Origin: an uncultured Allofournierella sp.
Lineage (GTDB): Bacteria; Bacillota; Clostridia; Oscillospirales; Ruminococcaceae
Reading direction: 5' to 3'
Assembly (NCBI GenBank): GCA_944382705.1
Contig: CALWNE010000033.1
Location: 1-64,000, forward strand
DNA length: 64,000 nt
The notes below the pieces were generated by a model. It had not been told where the DNA came from and did no database searches. It saw nothing but the letters and a program-made list of their open reading frames with translations. Below, in pieces: positions 18,122-27,418 of this stretch. Made by a program: the position numbers and the translations under genes. Position 1 is the stretch's first letter. Each line of letters opens with the position of its first letter.

Positions 18122-18191
18122 AATAAACCGGGGATTTTCTCCGGTTTATTCTGGTTTTCTGCAAAAAAGAGGTGCCACGGCACCTCTTTTT
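18122..18191. terminator. Two consecutive hairpins between greA and lysS
   Basis: First: a 10-bp stem 18122-18131/18141-18150 followed by CTGGTTTTCT. Second: 18164-18191, AAAAAGAGGTG with CACCTCTTTTT flanking CCACGG. Either could stop transcription; lysS may have a separate start or receive read-through. Confidence 0.7.
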
Positions 18192-18277
18192 GTGTTATAA
18201 TAGCCGCAGTGCGGCAAAATGCAGGGGTAATCCACTGCACCGCAAACCATGAATCCGAAATTTTTGGAGGGAAAACA

Positions 18278-19810
18278 ATGGAGCTGAACGAAGCAAAGAA
18301 TACCAATGCCCAACAGGCGGAGGAGCTCAGCGAAAAGGCGTATAACGAGCTGGTCGCTGTGCGCCGCGAAAAACTGAAGGGCCTGCAGGAAGCGGGCAAC
18401 GACCCCTTCCAAAAAACCAAATACCCCCAGGATGCTTACGCAGCGGACATTAAGCGTGAGTACGAATACCTGGCCGCCGAGGAAGAAACCGGCAAAATGG
18501 TATATCTGGCTGGCCGTATGATGAGCAAGCGGGTAATGGGCAAGGCCAGCTTTGCCGACCTGCGGGACAACAGCGGCGATATCCAGCTGTATGTGCGCCG
18601 GGACGCTGTGGGCGAGGACGAGTACGCCGCTTTCAAAAAGTTTGACATCGGCGATGTAATCGGCGTGCGGGGCGAGATTTTCCGCACCAAGATGGGCGAA
18701 ATCAGCGTGCGCTGCACCGAAATCGAGCTGCTGTCCAAGAGCCTGCTGCCCCTGCCCGAAAAGTTCCACGGCCTGAAGGACCAGGAAATCCGCTACCGTC
18801 AGCGTTATGTGGACCTGATTGTAAACCCCGATGTAAAGGAAACCTTTGTAAAGCGCAGCATGATTCTGCGCGAAATCCGGGATTATCTGGACAGCAAGGG
18901 CTTTTTGGAGGTGGATACCCCCATCCTGCTGCCCCTGGAAATCGGTGCGTCTGCCCGTCCCTTTGTAACCCACCACAACACCCTGGATATTGATATGTAC
19001 CTGCGCATCGAGACCGAGCTGAACTTGAAGCGGCTCATCGTGGGCGGCTTTGACCGGGTGTATGAGGTAGGCCGTATCTTCCGCAACGAAGGCATGGACA
19101 CCAAGCACAACCCCGAGTTCACCAGCATCGAGCTGTACCAGGCCTTTACCGACTACAAGGGCATGATGGACCTGGTGGAGGAGCTGTACAAGCGCCTGGC
19201 TCAAAAGATTTGCGGCAGCCTGGTGATTCCTTACCAGGGCCACATGATTGACATAGGCCACTGGGAGCGCCTGACCATGGCCGAGGCCGTTAAAAAGTAC
19301 GCCGGCTGCGATTACTATGCCTGGGCCACCGACGAGGACGCCCGTGCAGCTGCCAAGGAAAAGCATGTGGAAGTTCCTGCCGATGCCACCAAGGGCACCG
19401 TTCTGGTGGAACTGTTCGACGCTTATGTAGAGGACAAGCTGATTCAGCCCACCTTCATCTACGACTACCCTGTGGAAAACAGCCCCCTGGCAAAGCGCAA
19501 GGCCGACGAGCCCGCCTTCACCGAGCGGTTTGAGTACTTCATCAACGCCATGGAGTTTGGCAACGCATTCAGCGAGCTGAACGACCCCATCGACCAGAAG
19601 GCCCGTTTTGAGCGTCAGGTTGCTGCCCGCAAGGCACAAAACCCCGCCGACACCAGCCAGGTGGATTACGATTACATCACCGCTCTGGAGTACGGCCTGG
19701 CTCCCACCGGCGGCCTGGGCTTTGGCCTGGATCGTCTGGTCATGCTGCTCACCGATTCTGCCAGCATCCGTGATGTACTGCTGTTCCCCACCATGAAGCC
19801 CATTGACTGA
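18278..19810 (+). CDS. lysS: Lysyl-tRNA synthetase, class II
   Basis: 510 residues, normal length. Charges tRNA-Lys. An N-terminal OB-fold anticodon domain (VYLAGRMMSKRVMGKASFADL) is followed by the class II core with motif 1 around GFLEVDTPIL, motif 2 FRNEGMDTKHNPEFTSIE and motif 3 GLGFGLDRLVMLL. ATG 18278 is preceded by TTGGAGGG. It ends at MKPID, as is usual when no C-terminal extension is present. A terminator follows at 19897. Confidence 0.97.
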   Translation: MELNEAKNTNAQQAEELSEKAYNELVAVRREKLKGLQEAGNDPFQKTKYPQDAYAADIKREYEYLAAEEETGKMVYLAGRMMSKRVMGKASFADLRDNSGDIQLYVRRDAVGEDEYAAFKKFDIGDVIGVRGEIFRTKMGEISVRCTEIELLSKSLLPLPEKFHGLKDQEIRYRQRYVDLIVNPDVKETFVKRSMILREIRDYLDSKGFLEVDTPILLPLEIGASARPFVTHHNTLDIDMYLRIETELNLKRLIVGGFDRVYEVGRIFRNEGMDTKHNPEFTSIELYQAFTDYKGMMDLVEELYKRLAQKICGSLVIPYQGHMIDIGHWERLTMAEAVKKYAGCDYYAWATDEDARAAAKEKHVEVPADATKGTVLVELFDAYVEDKLIQPTFIYDYPVENSPLAKRKADEPAFTERFEYFINAMEFGNAFSELNDPIDQKARFERQVAARKAQNPADTSQVDYDYITALEYGLAPTGGLGFGLDRLVMLLTDSASIRDVLLFPTMKPID

Positions 19811-19896
19811 GCAAACACCCATAAGTGCTTTCAATCAAGCTTATAAAGGTGCATGGGGCAATCCAATAAAATCAGAATCCTGCATCATAAAAAAGG

Positions 19897-19926
19897 GAAA
19901 GGCAGCCAGTAAAATGGCTGCCTTTC
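19897..19926. terminator. Intrinsic terminator after lysS
   Basis: A 12-bp perfect stem (19897-19908 with 19915-19926) and a GTAAAA loop. Confidence 0.8.
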
Positions 19927-19977
19927 TCTGTTGTTTTACACTAAACTGTCAGTCGACACAAGGAAACTGCCTGTCGG

Positions 19978-20006
19978 TTGTGGATGAGGGCCTAAAATGC
20001 TACAAT
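19978..20006 (+). promoter_or_regulatory. Possible promoter of the XRE regulator gene
   Basis: TTGTGG (19978-19983), 17 bases, then TACAAT (20001-20006), 35 bases before the start codon. The -35 is weak. Confidence 0.5.
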
Positions 20007-20040
20007 CCAGTCATCACAAAACATAAGGAGTGGAAATGCT

Positions 20041-20448
20041 ATGGAAAAACAGACTTTTGGAACAATGGTAGCGGCATTGCGGAAAGAAAAGGGAATGACA
20101 CAGCTTGAACTGGCCCAGGCGATGGGTGTAACCGATAAGGCTGTTTCAAAATGGGAGCGAGATTTATCCTACCCTGATATTGGTTCCATTCCCAAATTGG
20201 CAGAACAATTGAATGTGTCTGTTGAAGAGCTGATGCAGGTTCAATGCAACCAAAAAAACACAGCTGAACACAAGCCCATACAGGCCACTGTGCAGCTTGC
20301 GTTAAAGGGGATTGCACTGGCTATGGGTGTTGCGGTAACAGCGTTGTCTGCAATGCATCAGGTGGAAGTGCAATCGGCAATATCCATGTTGGGAATAGGC
20401 CTTGGCTGTTTGGCCATGTCGCTTTTGGCAAAACAGGAGGGAAGATAA
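20041..20448 (+). CDS. XRE family transcriptional regulator with C-terminal hydrophobic segment
   Basis: 135 residues. The helix-turn-helix domain fills residues 5-65: MVAALRKEKGMTQLELAQAM, then GVTDKAVSKWERDLSYPDI, the KAVSKWE type common in Firmicutes. A polar linker follows, then two short hydrophobic stretches (about 83-98 and 108-125), so it may be membrane-attached. Upstream AAGGAG supports ATG 20041. It precedes an ABC transporter operon transcribed in the same direction from a separate promoter 160 bases downstream, and is a plausible local regulator of it. Ligand unknown. Confidence 0.85.
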   Translation: MEKQTFGTMVAALRKEKGMTQLELAQAMGVTDKAVSKWERDLSYPDIGSIPKLAEQLNVSVEELMQVQCNQKNTAEHKPIQATVQLALKGIALAMGVAVTALSAMHQVEVQSAISMLGIGLGCLAMSLLAKQEGR

Positions 20449-20611
20449 TCCACCCCCGAACCAAACCCATGCCGAACCTCCATTCCTACAAAGCTGGCTG
20501 ATTGTTTGACCGACAGCGGCGTACAGCTGGCTGGAAGTCAAAAATGCTGTTTTTTAGGGCGGGGGATTTTTGTGTTCTGCCAAGGGTCTGCCCCCAACAC
20601 CCCCCAAACGC

Positions 20612-20640
20612 TTGACGGAATTTTTTAAATACCATACAAT
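20612..20640 (+). promoter_or_regulatory. Sigma-A promoter of the ABC transporter operon
   Basis: TTGACG (20612-20617), a 17-base spacer and TACAAT (20635-20640). The rest of the 20449-20871 gap shows no gene; the leader from here to 20872 is about 225 bases. Confidence 0.75.
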
Positions 20641-20871
20641 AGGGTAAACCCCTTAACAAAGCCGCCTGTCGGCTGGTCCATATCCTAAAAATGATAATTT
20701 TGGCCGGCAAAAGAGGGAAGCTTGTTTGGTCAATTACTGGTTATGCAAAAGGGTGGCCCCTTCCGGGCTGCCTTTTAACTTTATACAAGGAATCTGGCAA
20801 GGGGTTCGTTTGCATACAAACGGGCAGAAAAAGGCACAGTGCAGCTCAACCCACTAAAGGAGGCGAAGGCG

Positions 20872-21570
20872 ATGGAGTTTATCATTGAACACCTGACAAA
20901 AGGCTTTGAAAACAAGGAAGTTTTGAGAGACATCCAGTTTACCTTTGAAGAGGGAAAAATCTACGGCCTTCTGGGCCGCAACGGCGCAGGAAAAACCACC
21001 CTGTTCAACTGCTTGAATCAGGATTTGAAGTCGGACGGCGGAACTTTTTATCTGCGGCAGAACGGCCAGCACCGCAGCCTTGTGCCCCAGGATATTGGGT
21101 ATGTACTTTCTACCCCCACCGTGCCGGAGTTTCTCACCGGGCGGGAATTTCTCAAGTTTTTTCTGGACATTCACCAGGAAAGTATTCCAAACCCAAAGCC
21201 GCTGGATGAATACTTTCAGTTTGTGGGCATTGCCCCCCAAGACCGGGACAAGCTGCTGAAAGATTATTCCCACGGCATGAAAAACAAGATGCAGATGCTG
21301 ATTAACATCATTGCCCAGCCTAACATTCTGCTGCTGGACGAACCTCTCACTGCCCTGGATGTGGTAGTGGCCGAGGAGATGAAACAGCTGCTGCGCTCGC
21401 TGAAACAAAATCGAATCATTATCTTTTCCACCCATATTCTGGACCTGGCACTGGATTTGTGCGACGAAATCTTACTGCTGCACCACGGAGAGCTGGAACG
21501 GGTGGACAAAACCCATCTGGACAGTGCTGCCTTTAAGGAGCGCATCATCCAGGCGCTGAAGGAGGAGTAG
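20872..21570 (+). CDS. ABC transporter ATP-binding protein
   Basis: 232 residues. Walker A GRNGAGKTT (near residue 35), a variant signature YSHGMKNKMQML in place of LSGGQ, Walker B ILLLDEP, and switch His in FSTHILD. The SHGMK-type signature is typical of exporters in the CcmA/antibiotic-export group. ATG 20872 is chosen because AAGGAGG lies 8 bases upstream; an in-frame ATG at 20839 lacks one. The permease gene starts 3 bases after its stop, so the two form one transporter. Substrate unknown. The upstream XRE gene may regulate it. Confidence 0.92.
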   Translation: MEFIIEHLTKGFENKEVLRDIQFTFEEGKIYGLLGRNGAGKTTLFNCLNQDLKSDGGTFYLRQNGQHRSLVPQDIGYVLSTPTVPEFLTGREFLKFFLDIHQESIPNPKPLDEYFQFVGIAPQDRDKLLKDYSHGMKNKMQMLINIIAQPNILLLDEPLTALDVVVAEEMKQLLRSLKQNRIIIFSTHILDLALDLCDEILLLHHGELERVDKTHLDSAAFKERIIQALKEE

Positions 21571-21573
21571 CTT

Positions 21574-23139
21574 ATGTTTAAAACGCTGCACATCTCCTTT
21601 GCCCTGCAAAATACCTACCGGGTAAACGCCATTTTGTATTCCCTCAAGCAGGTGCCGCTCCTTCGGCGGATTCTGCCAGTCAGCTTGTACCGGGTGAAAG
21701 GGTTTAAAATACTGGCCAACATTCTGGCGGCAATCTGGGAGCTGATTGCGGTATTTGGCGGCAAGGCAGTGTACTTTGCCCTGCTGTTTTACAGCATGAG
21801 GCTGCTGCACAGCCAGCTGCCCGGCAGCCAGGTGTTTTTGCACCTGCTCTTGTTTCTCAGCCTGGTGGGGGGCCTTATAAACACCAGCCTGTTTGAGCCC
21901 ACCAAGGCCCAGTACTATGCGGTGATGATTTTGGGCATGGATGCCAAAGCCTATACACTGACGGCTTTCTTTTACACCATGGCAAAGGTGGCGGTGGGCT
22001 TTTTGCCCTGTACCCTGGTGGCCGGCGGCTTGGTCGGTGTGCCTTTATGGCTGTGTGTACTGCTGCCCCTCTGCGTGGTGGCCATTAAATTCATCTTTGC
22101 ATGGTGGATGCTATGGAAACACCGGCATTGGAATGGGGCCGAAAAAATGTGGCCCTTGCGTTTGGCGGTGATTGCCTTGCTGCTGGCCGCAGCCTATGGC
22201 CTGCCCGCTTTGGGGGTTGCGCTGCCCCCGGCGGCGGTGGTTGCCTTTTTTGCGCTTTGCCTGCCCGTGGGTGCTGCGGCTGCTGCTGGAATTCTTCGGT
22301 TTGATGGCTACCGCCCCATCTGCCGGGAATTGCTGCTGAATCTGTCTGGCAAGATGGATGCAGGTGCAGCCAACGCATTGAAACAGGCAAGTGAAAAAAA
22401 CATCTCGGCAGATGGCTCCATCACCAGCAGGAAAAAAGGCTTTGAATACCTGAATGAGCTGTTTATTAAACGCCACCGGCGAATTTTGTGGAAAGCCACC
22501 GAAAAAATTACCCTGGTGTGCGGGGTGTTGGCGGCAGCAACCCTTTTGTTGATGCAGTTTATACCAGCGGCAAAGCCTGTGGTAAACCAGTTTATCACCA
22601 CCCAGCTGCCCATGTTTGCCTTTGTGATGTATTCCATTAACCGGGGTACCAGCTTTACCCAGGCCCTGTTTATGAACTGCGACCATAGCCTGCTGACCTA
22701 TTCCTTTTACAAGCGCCGGGACTTTGTGCTGCGGCTGTTTCAGATTCGGCTGTGGGAGATTGCAAAAATCAATGGGGTGCCTGCCCTGGTGATTGGCGGG
22801 GGACTGGCCCTGCTGCTGTGGGCCAGCGGAGGAACCAGCCAGCCGGTGTACTACCTTATTTTGCCGGTGGCGGTGCTTTGCATGAGCGGGTTTTTCTCCA
22901 TCCATTACCTGACGCTCTATTATCTGCTGCAACCCTACAATGCAGGAACCCAGCTGAAAAGCGGCACCTATAAGGTTGCCATGGCGGCCACCTATTGTGT
23001 GTGTTACATGATGTTGCAAATCAAGATGTCGATTCTGGTGTTTGGGGTAAGCACCATTTTGTTCTGCCTTATCTATGGGCTGGTGGCCAGTGTGCTGGTA
23101 TACCGGCTGGCCCCCAAAACCTTTCGTATTCGCAATTAA
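21574..23139 (+). CDS. ABC transporter membrane protein (permease)
   Basis: 521 residues, strongly hydrophobic, with about 10-12 predicted membrane segments in two halves separated by a polar stretch around residues 250-300 (SGKMDAGAANALKQASEKN). No substrate-binding signature is recognised. It follows the ATPase gene by 3 bases and presumably assembles with it as an exporter. No close named family is recognisable to me. A role in exporting a peptide or antibiotic is inferred only from the ATPase type. Confidence 0.8.
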   Translation: MFKTLHISFALQNTYRVNAILYSLKQVPLLRRILPVSLYRVKGFKILANILAAIWELIAVFGGKAVYFALLFYSMRLLHSQLPGSQVFLHLLLFLSLVGGLINTSLFEPTKAQYYAVMILGMDAKAYTLTAFFYTMAKVAVGFLPCTLVAGGLVGVPLWLCVLLPLCVVAIKFIFAWWMLWKHRHWNGAEKMWPLRLAVIALLLAAAYGLPALGVALPPAAVVAFFALCLPVGAAAAAGILRFDGYRPICRELLLNLSGKMDAGAANALKQASEKNISADGSITSRKKGFEYLNELFIKRHRRILWKATEKITLVCGVLAAATLLLMQFIPAAKPVVNQFITTQLPMFAFVMYSINRGTSFTQALFMNCDHSLLTYSFYKRRDFVLRLFQIRLWEIAKINGVPALVIGGGLALLLWASGGTSQPVYYLILPVAVLCMSGFFSIHYLTLYYLLQPYNAGTQLKSGTYKVAMAATYCVCYMMLQIKMSILVFGVSTILFCLIYGLVASVLVYRLAPKTFRIRN

Positions 23140-23237
23140 CCTGCTGTGCCCGGCGGTGCCATGCCCCCCTGCTGCGTACAGCGCAAAACAAGTACCACAA
23201 AGCCCCCTGCAGGGGGCCTGCAAAAGGAGTATCTAAT

Positions 23238-23678
23238 ATGAAAATTTTGGCTGTGGATTACGGCGATGCCCGCACTGGGCTTGCAATTTCGGATGCAAGC
23301 GAGCTGCTGGCCACGCCGCTGCCTCAAATCGAAGAAAAAAGCATGAACAAGGCAGCGGCTGCCATTCTGGAAGCCTGCAAAACCCAGAATGCACAGATGA
23401 TTGTGGTGGGTCTGCCCCGCAACATGGATGGCACCGAGGGCTCTCGTGCGCAGAAAACCCGCAAGATGGCCGCTATCCTGGAACGGGATGGAACGCTGCC
23501 GGTGTATTTTTGGGATGAACGGCGCACCACAGTAACCGCAGCAGCCCAGCTGAGCGAAGCGGGCACCTTTGGCCAAAAGCGCAAGGCAAAGCTGGACTCT
23601 GTCAGTGCAGCCGTCATTCTGGACAGCTTTATGGAATGGCGTAAACACCACCCAAACCAGGAGCCAAACCAGTTATAA
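23238..23678 (+). CDS. ruvX: RuvX/YqgF family Holliday junction resolvase-like nuclease
   Basis: 146 residues, normal length. RNase H-like fold with ILAVDYGDARTGLAISD at the N terminus (first acidic residue), VVGLPRNMDGTEG, and DERRTTV then DSVSAAVIL with the remaining acidic residues. In bacteria YqgF is linked to 16S rRNA 5' processing and proposed as a resolvase. ATG 23238 has AAAAGGAG upstream. It usually sits beside the DUF1292 gene (yrzB) in Firmicutes; here the DUF1292 gene is 5 kb away. A terminator follows directly. Confidence 0.93.
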   Translation: MKILAVDYGDARTGLAISDASELLATPLPQIEEKSMNKAAAAILEACKTQNAQMIVVGLPRNMDGTEGSRAQKTRKMAAILERDGTLPVYFWDERRTTVTAAAQLSEAGTFGQKRKAKLDSVSAAVILDSFMEWRKHHPNQEPNQL

Positions 23679-23685
23679 GTAAGGC

Positions 23686-23715
23686 AAAAGAGCCAGGCGT
23701 GTGCCTGGCTCTTTT
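23686..23715. terminator. Intrinsic terminator after ruvX
   Basis: A 13-bp perfect stem (23686-23698 with 23703-23715), a GTGT loop and a T-run. Confidence 0.9.
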
Positions 23716-23834
23716 TTAACAAAAGGCACCCCCGGTGGAGATTTATTGCGCCGATAGGGGAAATATGTTATTATAATGCTAACGACAGGCGGCTTTGCCT
23801 GTGAAAATTAACAAAATTAAAGGAACTCGGAACC

Positions 23835-24380
23835 ATGGAACATGGATTTGAACAAAGCCAGCTGGCACAGGATATACGAGCATTCCACTGCCCCCGATGG
23901 GCAGAACTGCCCGCCATTGCCCTTTATATGGACCAGGTAACCGGCTATATCAATGAGGTGTTTGCACCCATCGCCCCCCAGGACCAGGAAAAGATGCTTA
24001 CAAAGGCCATGGTCAACAACTATGTAAAACTGCGGGTGATGCAGGCCCCGGAAAAAAAGAAATACCACCGGGCACACATGGCCTATCTAGTAACAATTTG
24101 TGTGCTGAAACAGGTGTTCAGCCTGCCGGAAATTGGGCAGATGATACAGGTGCAGATTAATCACTGCCCCGTGGAGCAGGCCTACGACCGGTTCTGTGAA
24201 GAATTGGAGCAGGCCTTTGCACGGATGTTTGAGCAGGAGGTACAGCCCCAGCATCATCACCCGGGCAGCGAGCTGGACCTGTTGCGCTGTGCAGTACAGG
24301 CCTGTGCAAAAAAGGTGTATGCCCAAAAGCAGCTGGCGTATAACCAGCAGGCAGAGCAGATGCAGGAGGTGCAGCAATGA
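23835..24380 (+). CDS. DUF1836 domain-containing protein
   Basis: 181 residues. The motif PRWAELPAIALYMDQVTGYI near residue 20 is characteristic of DUF1836, a helical family with a MerR-like fold predicted in Firmicutes. The middle (AYLVTICVLKQVFSLPEIGQ) fits a winged-helix arrangement. The C-terminal 25 residues are Gln-rich. ATG 23835 is used, with AAAGGAACTC upstream and a TATAAT at 23772-23777 lacking a good -35. Its stop overlaps the next gene's start by 4 bases, so it is translationally coupled to the flavodoxin-ferredoxin gene. Function unknown, possibly a regulator. Confidence 0.85.
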   Translation: MEHGFEQSQLAQDIRAFHCPRWAELPAIALYMDQVTGYINEVFAPIAPQDQEKMLTKAMVNNYVKLRVMQAPEKKKYHRAHMAYLVTICVLKQVFSLPEIGQMIQVQINHCPVEQAYDRFCEELEQAFARMFEQEVQPQHHHPGSELDLLRCAVQACAKKVYAQKQLAYNQQAEQMQEVQQ

Positions 24381-25183
24381 AGTTAGAACAAGTGCAGGTG
24401 GTTTATTTCAGTGCAGCAGGCAGCACCCGGCGCATTGCCCAGGCAGTGGCAGCAGGTACTGGGCTGCCTGTGCAGGAATGGGATGCAACCGCCCAGCGTG
24501 CCCAGGCTCCCTTTCAGCCCACGGCCAACACCCTTACCATTGTGGCCGCCCCCAACTTTGAGGGGGTAGCTCCGGAGCCTTTTTTGCAAAAGCTCAGCCA
24601 AATGCAGGGGGCGGGCATGGCGGCAGTGGTAACCACCTATGGAGCCCAAGGGCTGGACAGCGTGCTGCTGCAATTGCAGCACAAAGCCCAGGAACAGGGG
24701 TACAGGGTGGTTGGTGCAGGGGCTTTTGTGGCCCGGCACTCGTTGGCTCCCGGCATAGCCTCGGGTCGGCCCAATGCAGAAGATTTGACCCAGGCCCAAG
24801 GGTTTGGGGCACAGCTGGTGGAACTGATCGACCAGATGCAGCCAGAACAGGAGTATACCCTGACCCTGCCGGGCAAATCCCCCTATCCTAAAACGGAACG
24901 AGCAGGGGCCTGGATTAAAACCAGCAAGGCTTGCGTGGAATGCGGCCGCTGTGCCGATGCCTGCCCCACCGGTTCTATTCCGGCAGAGAAACCCTGCAAA
25001 ACCAACCATAAAACCTGCATTGCCTGTATGCAGTGCGTGTATGTTTGCCCGGCCCATGCCCGGCACCTGGGACGGATTCGCCAGTGGGGCATAGAACAGA
25101 TTTTGTGCAAAAAGTGCAAGCCCCAGCATCCCAACACCATTTGGCTGGCAGCCCCACAAACCAATGAGCAGGAATCAGACTAA
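24377..25183 (+). CDS. Flavodoxin/2x[4Fe-4S] ferredoxin fusion (EFR1 family)
   Basis: 268 residues. The N-terminal half is flavodoxin-like (VVYFSAAGSTRRIAQAV gives the FMN phosphate loop). The C-terminal part is a bacterial ferredoxin with two cluster motifs, CVECGRCADACPTG and CIACMQCVYVCP. It should move electrons between low-potential partners in the cytoplasm; the partner is unknown. Coupled to the DUF1836 gene through an ATGA overlap. Length and order match EFR1-family ferrodoxins of gut Firmicutes. Confidence 0.88.
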   Translation: MKLEQVQVVYFSAAGSTRRIAQAVAAGTGLPVQEWDATAQRAQAPFQPTANTLTIVAAPNFEGVAPEPFLQKLSQMQGAGMAAVVTTYGAQGLDSVLLQLQHKAQEQGYRVVGAGAFVARHSLAPGIASGRPNAEDLTQAQGFGAQLVELIDQMQPEQEYTLTLPGKSPYPKTERAGAWIKTSKACVECGRCADACPTGSIPAEKPCKTNHKTCIACMQCVYVCPAHARHLGRIRQWGIEQILCKKCKPQHPNTIWLAAPQTNEQESD

Positions 25184-25236
25184 AAGGCTGCACCCAGGCA
25201 TCTAGTCAATCGGGTGATTGCCGCAGCACAAAAAAA

Positions 25237-25321
25237 CAGCCTGCTCTCCCGTTAGGGAGAACAGGCTGCTGTAATGAACCACAAAAAGCGGGCAAGAAGT
25301 TCCATCCTTCTTGCCCGCTTT
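25237..25321. terminator. Two terminators between convergent genes
   Basis: Hairpin one spans 25237-25268 (CAGCCTG/CAGGCTG with inner CTCCC/GGGAG). Hairpin two is a perfect 15-bp stem, 25285-25299 with 25307-25321, preceded by A-run 25283-25287, giving a U-run to the leftward rubredoxin transcript. Confidence 0.85.
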
Positions 25322-25408
25322 CCTTATGTTTTGAGCACAGCCAATGCGTTCAGATGCTTGCTGTCACCGGGGAGCACACGGCTGCATGGTGCTGAACAGA
25401 CTAGGAAA

Positions 25409-25567
25409 TTACTCCTTGGAGAACTGGTCCTTGCCTACGCCGCACAGGGGGCACAGGAAGTCTTCAGGTACATCGGCCCACAGGGTGCCGGCAGCAATGC
25501 CGCCCTCAGCGTAGCCTTCGCTCTCGTCGTAAACCCAGCCGCAAACATCGCAAACATAGCGTTCCAT
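25409..25567 (-). CDS. Rubredoxin
   Basis: 52 residues. A small electron carrier with one iron bound by four cysteines, here in CDVCGW (C6, C9) and CPLCGV (C39, C42). It starts MERYVCDVCGWVYDE and ends KDQFSKE, the full rubredoxin fold. ATG 25567 has AAAGGAG upstream on the minus strand. It has its own promoter at 25664-25692 and two terminators after it, so it is monocistronic. In anaerobes rubredoxin typically serves oxygen and superoxide reduction; no such partner gene is in this window. Confidence 0.96.
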   Translation of the reverse strand: MERYVCDVCGWVYDESEGYAEGGIAAGTLWADVPEDFLCPLCGVGKDQFSKE

Positions 25568-25663
25568 AGTTGTTACTCCTTTGTTAGTGTAAAATTAAAT
25601 CCATTCCAACAAACGCAGCAAAATGCAAGCATTCGTATAGATTGGAAATGCTTCCATGAATAT

Positions 25664-25692
25664 AGTATACCAGAATTGTGGATAAAAGTAAA
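25664..25692 (-). promoter_or_regulatory. Promoter of the rubredoxin gene
   Basis: TTTACT (25687-25692), a 17-base spacer and TATACT (25664-25669) on the minus strand. Confidence 0.65.
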
Positions 25693-25741
25693 GAGTAAAA
25701 TACAGGCAATGCAAGAATTTTATTTAAAAGACCACACCGGC

Positions 25742-27307
25742 TTACAGCAAGGGGGCAAACAGCCGCAGCAATACCTGGGCAATCCGCTTGGGAATGGGAG
25801 TTTTGAGGGTTTCTTCCAGGGTGACCTCATGGCTGACTGCCATGCACTGCTCCAGGTCCGCCCGTACATTCTGCACCATCTGGCCGCCGTAAAAGGCGCA
25901 ACAGTTTTCAAAATGCAGGTACAGGCTGCGGTAGTCCATGTTGGCACTGCCCACAATGGCGGTTTGGTCATCTGATACATACATTTTGGCGTGAATAAAA
26001 CCGGGGGTGTACTCAAAAATGCGAACCCCAGCTTGCAGCAGCACACGGTAGTAGCTTTGGGTAACCCAGTACACATACCACTTATCGGGAATGCCAGGGG
26101 TAATGATGCGCACATCCACGCCGCTTTTGGCAATTAAGCTGAGGGTGGTAATCATTTCGTTGTCCACCACCAGGTAAGGGGTGGCAATGTACACATAGCG
26201 GCAGGCCTGCTGAAGCACATTGAAGTAGGCGTTTTCCGCAATGTTTTCATCGTCCAGGGGGCTGTCTCCGTAGGACTGAACAAATCCGTCGGCGGTGTAA
26301 CGCAGGGTAGGGGCATAGTCCAGCGGGTTGCTTACAGTGCCGGTGGTAAAGTCCCACATCTCCAAAAACAAGGCGGTCAGGGATTGCACACCGCTGCCCT
26401 TCAGCATCAGGCCGGTATCCTTCCACACGCCAAACCGCTTTTTTCGGTTGATGTATTCGTCAGAAAAATTCAGTCCGCCGGTAAAGCCCACATTGCCGTC
26501 AATCACGGTGATTTTCCGGTGATCCCGGTGGTTGAGCATGGTGTAGTCGGAAATATGGTAGGAAAGCCGGAACGGCCCAAAGGCGTAGCACTGAATGCCA
26601 GCCTGCCGCAGTGTTTCGGCGTAGTCCTCCGGCAGGGTCATCATACAGCCGAAGGAGTCGAACAAAAGGCGCACATCCACCCCTTCTGCGGCTTTTTGCT
26701 TGAGTATTTCCAGGGTGGTGTCCCACATATAGCCGGGCTTGATGATGAAATACTCCATAAAGATGAACTTTTTGGCCTTTTTTAGTTCCTCCAAAAACCG
26801 GGCAAAAAAATCCTGCCCCCAGGGGTAGTACTCACTTTGAGTATCTGCGTACAGGGGAGCACCGGCGTGCTGGGCCAGGTAACGGGCGCTGCGGGCCAGG
26901 TTTTTGTGGTGCACCCAAAGCTGCTGCAAGGGTTGCTCCTCCTGGGGAATGGCCTTGGTACAGCGGCTGCTGATAAGCTGCATCTTGCGGGCGTGGCGGT
27001 TGGCCACATTCCGATGGCCCCAAAACAGGTAAAACAGGGTGCCGGTGGGGGGCAGCAGCAAGATGATAATCAGCCACATGATCTTGTAAACCGGGTTTAC
27101 CCGGTCCTTATCCAGCAGGGTAAGCACAGCAAACACGCTGATGAGGGTAATGAACATATAAAACAGGGGAAAGTTCTGGTCCAGCACCATGGCAACACCC
27201 ACCACCAGGCCCACCTGCAAAAACAGGGTGACCATAAAGAAAAAGGTGCGGGACAAAAGCCCCCGGCCCAGCTTCTTTTTTGCTTTATTCACGGGCTGCG
27301 AAGACAT
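25742..27307 (-). CDS. cls: Cardiolipin synthase (phospholipase D family), copy 1
   Basis: 521 residues. Condenses two phosphatidylglycerols to cardiolipin at the membrane. Two N-terminal TM helices (about residues 20-80) precede two HKD modules: NHRDHRKITVIDGNVGFTGG, and FIHAKMYVSDDQTAIVGSAN followed by MD. ATG 27307 is chosen for GGAGG 8 bases upstream; the frame extends further 5' without a ribosome site. It lies downstream of the cyclophilin gene with a terminator between. A paralogue lies on the other strand at 29328, about 2 kb away. Confidence 0.94.
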   Translation of the reverse strand: MSSQPVNKAKKKLGRGLLSRTFFFMVTLFLQVGLVVGVAMVLDQNFPLFYMFITLISVFAVLTLLDKDRVNPVYKIMWLIIILLLPPTGTLFYLFWGHRNVANRHARKMQLISSRCTKAIPQEEQPLQQLWVHHKNLARSARYLAQHAGAPLYADTQSEYYPWGQDFFARFLEELKKAKKFIFMEYFIIKPGYMWDTTLEILKQKAAEGVDVRLLFDSFGCMMTLPEDYAETLRQAGIQCYAFGPFRLSYHISDYTMLNHRDHRKITVIDGNVGFTGGLNFSDEYINRKKRFGVWKDTGLMLKGSGVQSLTALFLEMWDFTTGTVSNPLDYAPTLRYTADGFVQSYGDSPLDDENIAENAYFNVLQQACRYVYIATPYLVVDNEMITTLSLIAKSGVDVRIITPGIPDKWYVYWVTQSYYRVLLQAGVRIFEYTPGFIHAKMYVSDDQTAIVGSANMDYRSLYLHFENCCAFYGGQMVQNVRADLEQCMAVSHEVTLEETLKTPIPKRIAQVLLRLFAPLL

Positions 27308-27356
27308 AAAAAAACCTCCTTGCGGGGCAACAGGCAGCATTCCCTGCCTAAGCTAT

Positions 27357-27391
27357 AAAAAAGGGGGGGAGCACAGCCAAGGCCGTGCTCC
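27357..27391 (-). terminator. Terminator after the cyclophilin gene
   Basis: GGAGCAC/GTGCTCC stem with an inner GCC/GGC pair (27368-27391) and a U-run on the minus strand from A-run 27357-27362. Confidence 0.75.
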
Positions 27392-27418
27392 TCCGCAAAA
27401 CGAACAAAAACAGAGGCG

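Noticed and set aside
17749..19834. Long minus-strand frames opposite greA and lysS
   Set aside because: Antisense shadows of two highly conserved genes.
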